NCBI GenBank assembly: GCA_016929355.1
Contig: JAFGJA010000458.1
Span: 1-7,417 of the forward strand
Direction: 5' to 3'
Source of the DNA: Anaerolineae bacterium
GTDB lineage: Bacteria; Chloroflexota; Anaerolineae; Aggregatilineales; Aggregatilineaceae
DNA: 7,417 bases
In this document: positions 5,985 to 7,417 of the stretch, piece after piece
Position numbering within the stretch: position 1 is the stretch's first letter
How the letters are laid out: each line of letters starts with the position of its first letter
Made by a program: the position numbers and the translations under genes
The notes under the pieces: model-generated
Database searches by the model: none
What the model was told of the DNA's origin: nothing
What the model saw: the letters and a program-made list of their open reading frames with translations, nothing else

Positions 5985-6860
5985 TCACGCCGCGATCAAC
6001 AGGATCGCCACCAGCGCCGCCATGATACCCAAACCCTGCACGCGCGCGATCTCTTCTTTGAGCATGGCGCGCGCTAGCAGCACGGTCATGGCGGGGTATA
6101 ACGACGAAACCACGGTTGCTACATCCAGCCGCCCGGACTGCGCCGCCAGGACAAAAAACGTGTTGCCGCCCACATCAAGCACACCCGCCAGCAAAATGAC
6201 CGGCAATGCCGCGCGGGGAGGCTGCCATTGGCTGCGGCTGGCCTGCGCGATGATTAACAGCATAAGCAGCGATGTGCCCCGCGCCGCGATCAACGGCCAG
6301 AAGATCGCTTCGCTGCTGACCCGGTCAATCAAGATGAAGAAGAAACCGAAGCCCAACCCGGCGATCACCGCCAGCCCTAACCCGCGCCGTGCATCAGGTT
6401 GCGCGCTGGCCTGATCAGCACTGTCCGCGCCGGATTGCGCGCGCGCGATCAGCCAGACGCCGAGCAGCGCCACGCCGAATCCCGCGATTTGCAGCGTGCC
6501 GGGCATTCCTTCGGTGATCGCGCTGAACATCACGGGCACGGCTGCGCCTAATACGGCAGCGATGGGTGCGGCGATGCCCATCCGGCCTACGGCCAGCGCG
6601 CGGTACTGCGCCGTGAGGCCCACCGATCCCGCAAGGCCAGCAATGCCAGCCCAGACTAAATCTCTGGCGGCAGGCATGGCTTCAGTGCGGCCCATTGCCA
6701 GGGCGAACAATAAAATCAATCCCATTGTATACGAACCAACCATCACGGCGAAGATATGCGCGCGTTTCGCCGCCAGCCCGCCGCTAAAGTCGCTGGTTCC
6801 CCACGAAAGTGATGCGGCCAGCCCAAAACTGATCGCCGCCAGTCCCGATCCCTCAGTCAT
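5985..6860 (-). CDS. EamA-family (DMT superfamily) transporter
   Basis: This 291-aa inner-membrane protein is built from two repeated EamA units of about five helices each, separated by a polar linker at 141-158. Helices are visible at roughly 5-26, 36-57, 66-86, 93-115, 122-140, 159-180, 186-206, 217-238, 245-265 and 272-291. The typical end-of-unit signatures are YRALAVGRMGIAAPIAAVLG (86-105) and, in the second unit, SGRLDVATVVSSLYPAMTVL (242-261), followed by ARAMLKEE. Members export metabolites or amino acids, or take up small solutes; the substrate here is unknown. The start lies 7 nt past the thioredoxin-lipoprotein stop without a strong Shine-Dalgarno, so translation may be coupled. 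Length is normal for the family. Confidence 0.92.
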   Translation of the reverse strand: MTEGSGLAAISFGLAASLSWGTSDFSGGLAAKRAHIFAVMVGSYTMGLILLFALAMGRTEAMPAARDLVWAGIAGLAGSVGLTAQYRALAVGRMGIAAPIAAVLGAAVPVMFSAITEGMPGTLQIAGFGVALLGVWLIARAQSGADSADQASAQPDARRGLGLAVIAGLGFGFFFILIDRVSSEAIFWPLIAARGTSLLMLLIIAQASRSQWQPPRAALPVILLAGVLDVGGNTFFVLAAQSGRLDVATVVSSLYPAMTVLLARAMLKEEIARVQGLGIMAALVAILLIAA

Positions 6861-6867
6861 AGTTGAA

Positions 6868-7417
6868 TTAGTTATCCAGTCGATCTACATACGCCGTTAT
6901 ATCATGATCGTGCAGCGCGCCGACATGCCGCACCCGCACGATGCCTGAGCGGTCAATGATAACCGTCATTGGAATTTGCGCTACCCCGAATTGGGCATAC
7001 AGCGCCGCATCGGAGGAAAGCGCGACGGTGAATGTGAGATCGTAATCAGTCACAAACGCGCGGATCATATCTTCGCTTTGGCCCTCGTCAGGATTGGTGA
7101 TCGCAATCACGCGCATCCCGTCCGCGCCGTGTTCATCGTGCAGCGCTTGTAATGCGGGCATTTCTTCCTTACACGGTGCGCACCATGTCGCCCAGAAATT
7201 GAGGAACACGATTTCGCCCGCATAATCGCGCAGCCGGATCGGAGCGCCATTCAGATCGGTCAGCGTCACATCCGGCGCGGGTTGATCCAGCAGGGGATCG
7301 GGCATCGGCGAAAGCGTCGGGAGCGGCGTCGGCGGAATGAATGTGACCGGCGCGGGCGTCGGATAGGGGGAGGGGGTGGTGAGGGGTGTTTCGTCGGCGG
7401 AATTGCAGGCGGCGAGG
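6868..7417 (-). CDS. TlpA/ResA-type thioredoxin-fold lipoprotein, 5' end outside window
   Basis: The predicted protein is a membrane-anchored thiol-disulfide oxidoreductase acting outside the cytoplasmic membrane, for example in cytochrome c maturation or thiol reduction. An internal ATG at 7305 would give 145 aa, but the frame stays open to the window edge. Upstream it encodes a lipobox, LAAC followed by N (codons 7416-7405). A Pro/Thr/Ser-rich linker of about 33 residues follows, then the domain. The linker ends PPTPLPTLSP just before Met7305. The gene therefore almost certainly starts outside the window, with a signal peptide. The redox motif is FWATWCAPCKEEMP (Cys codons at 7182-7180 and 7173-7171). 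The cis-Pro is in QIPMTVIID. The domain opens with APDVTLTDLNG, as in AhpC/TSA and Redoxin families. It probably leads an operon with the EamA transporter. Confidence 0.93.
   Translation of the reverse strand, partial: LAACNSADETPLTTPSPYPTPAPVTFIPPTPLPTLSPMPDPLLDQPAPDVTLTDLNGAPIRLRDYAGEIVFLNFWATWCAPCKEEMPALQALHDEHGADGMRVIAITNPDEGQSEDMIRAFVTDYDLTFTVALSSDAALYAQFGVAQIPMTVIIDRSGIVRVRHVGALHDHDITAYVDRLDN

Overview
The window is a fully coding bacterial chromosome segment, moderately GC-rich by eye. A Chloroflexota-like organism is the best guess. The hints are a lipobox followed by a Pro/Thr-rich linker, a cytoplasmic CxPSR sulfatase, a DUF3592-type protein, and short palindromic intergenic elements starting GTAGGGG. 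None of these is diagnostic, so the assignment is inference only.

Left block (1-4127, minus strand). Read in the direction of transcription it starts with a good sigma70-type promoter (4100-4127). A 14-codon ORF with a clear Shine-Dalgarno follows, encoding MRQLNHHHHTHIIT. Next comes a hairpin plus T-run (about 3973-4003). Then come a thioredoxin-linked arsenate reductase or LMW phosphatase-fold protein (arsC), a five-helix membrane protein that overlaps arsC by ATGA, a CxPSR sulfatase, and histidyl-tRNA synthetase (hisS), whose 3' end lies outside the window. The promoter, His-codon run and terminator have the architecture of a histidine transcription attenuator. No his biosynthesis gene is next to it, but hisS is the fourth gene downstream. 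This is the most interesting feature of the window.

Middle block (4211-5268, plus strand). Two genes run divergently from the attenuator: a DUF3592-type two-helix membrane protein and a small GTG-start protein with a possible STAS-like fold.

Right block (5363-7417, minus strand). A probable operon runs from a TlpA/ResA-type thioredoxin lipoprotein (5' end outside the window), through an EamA-family transporter, to a RimJ/RimL-like GNAT acetyltransferase. The first two genes are 7 nt apart.

Two 51-bp elements with the same two-hairpin architecture but different stem sequences sit just 3' of stop codons, at 1153-1203 and 5270-5320. No tRNA, rRNA, CRISPR array, transposase or integrase was seen.
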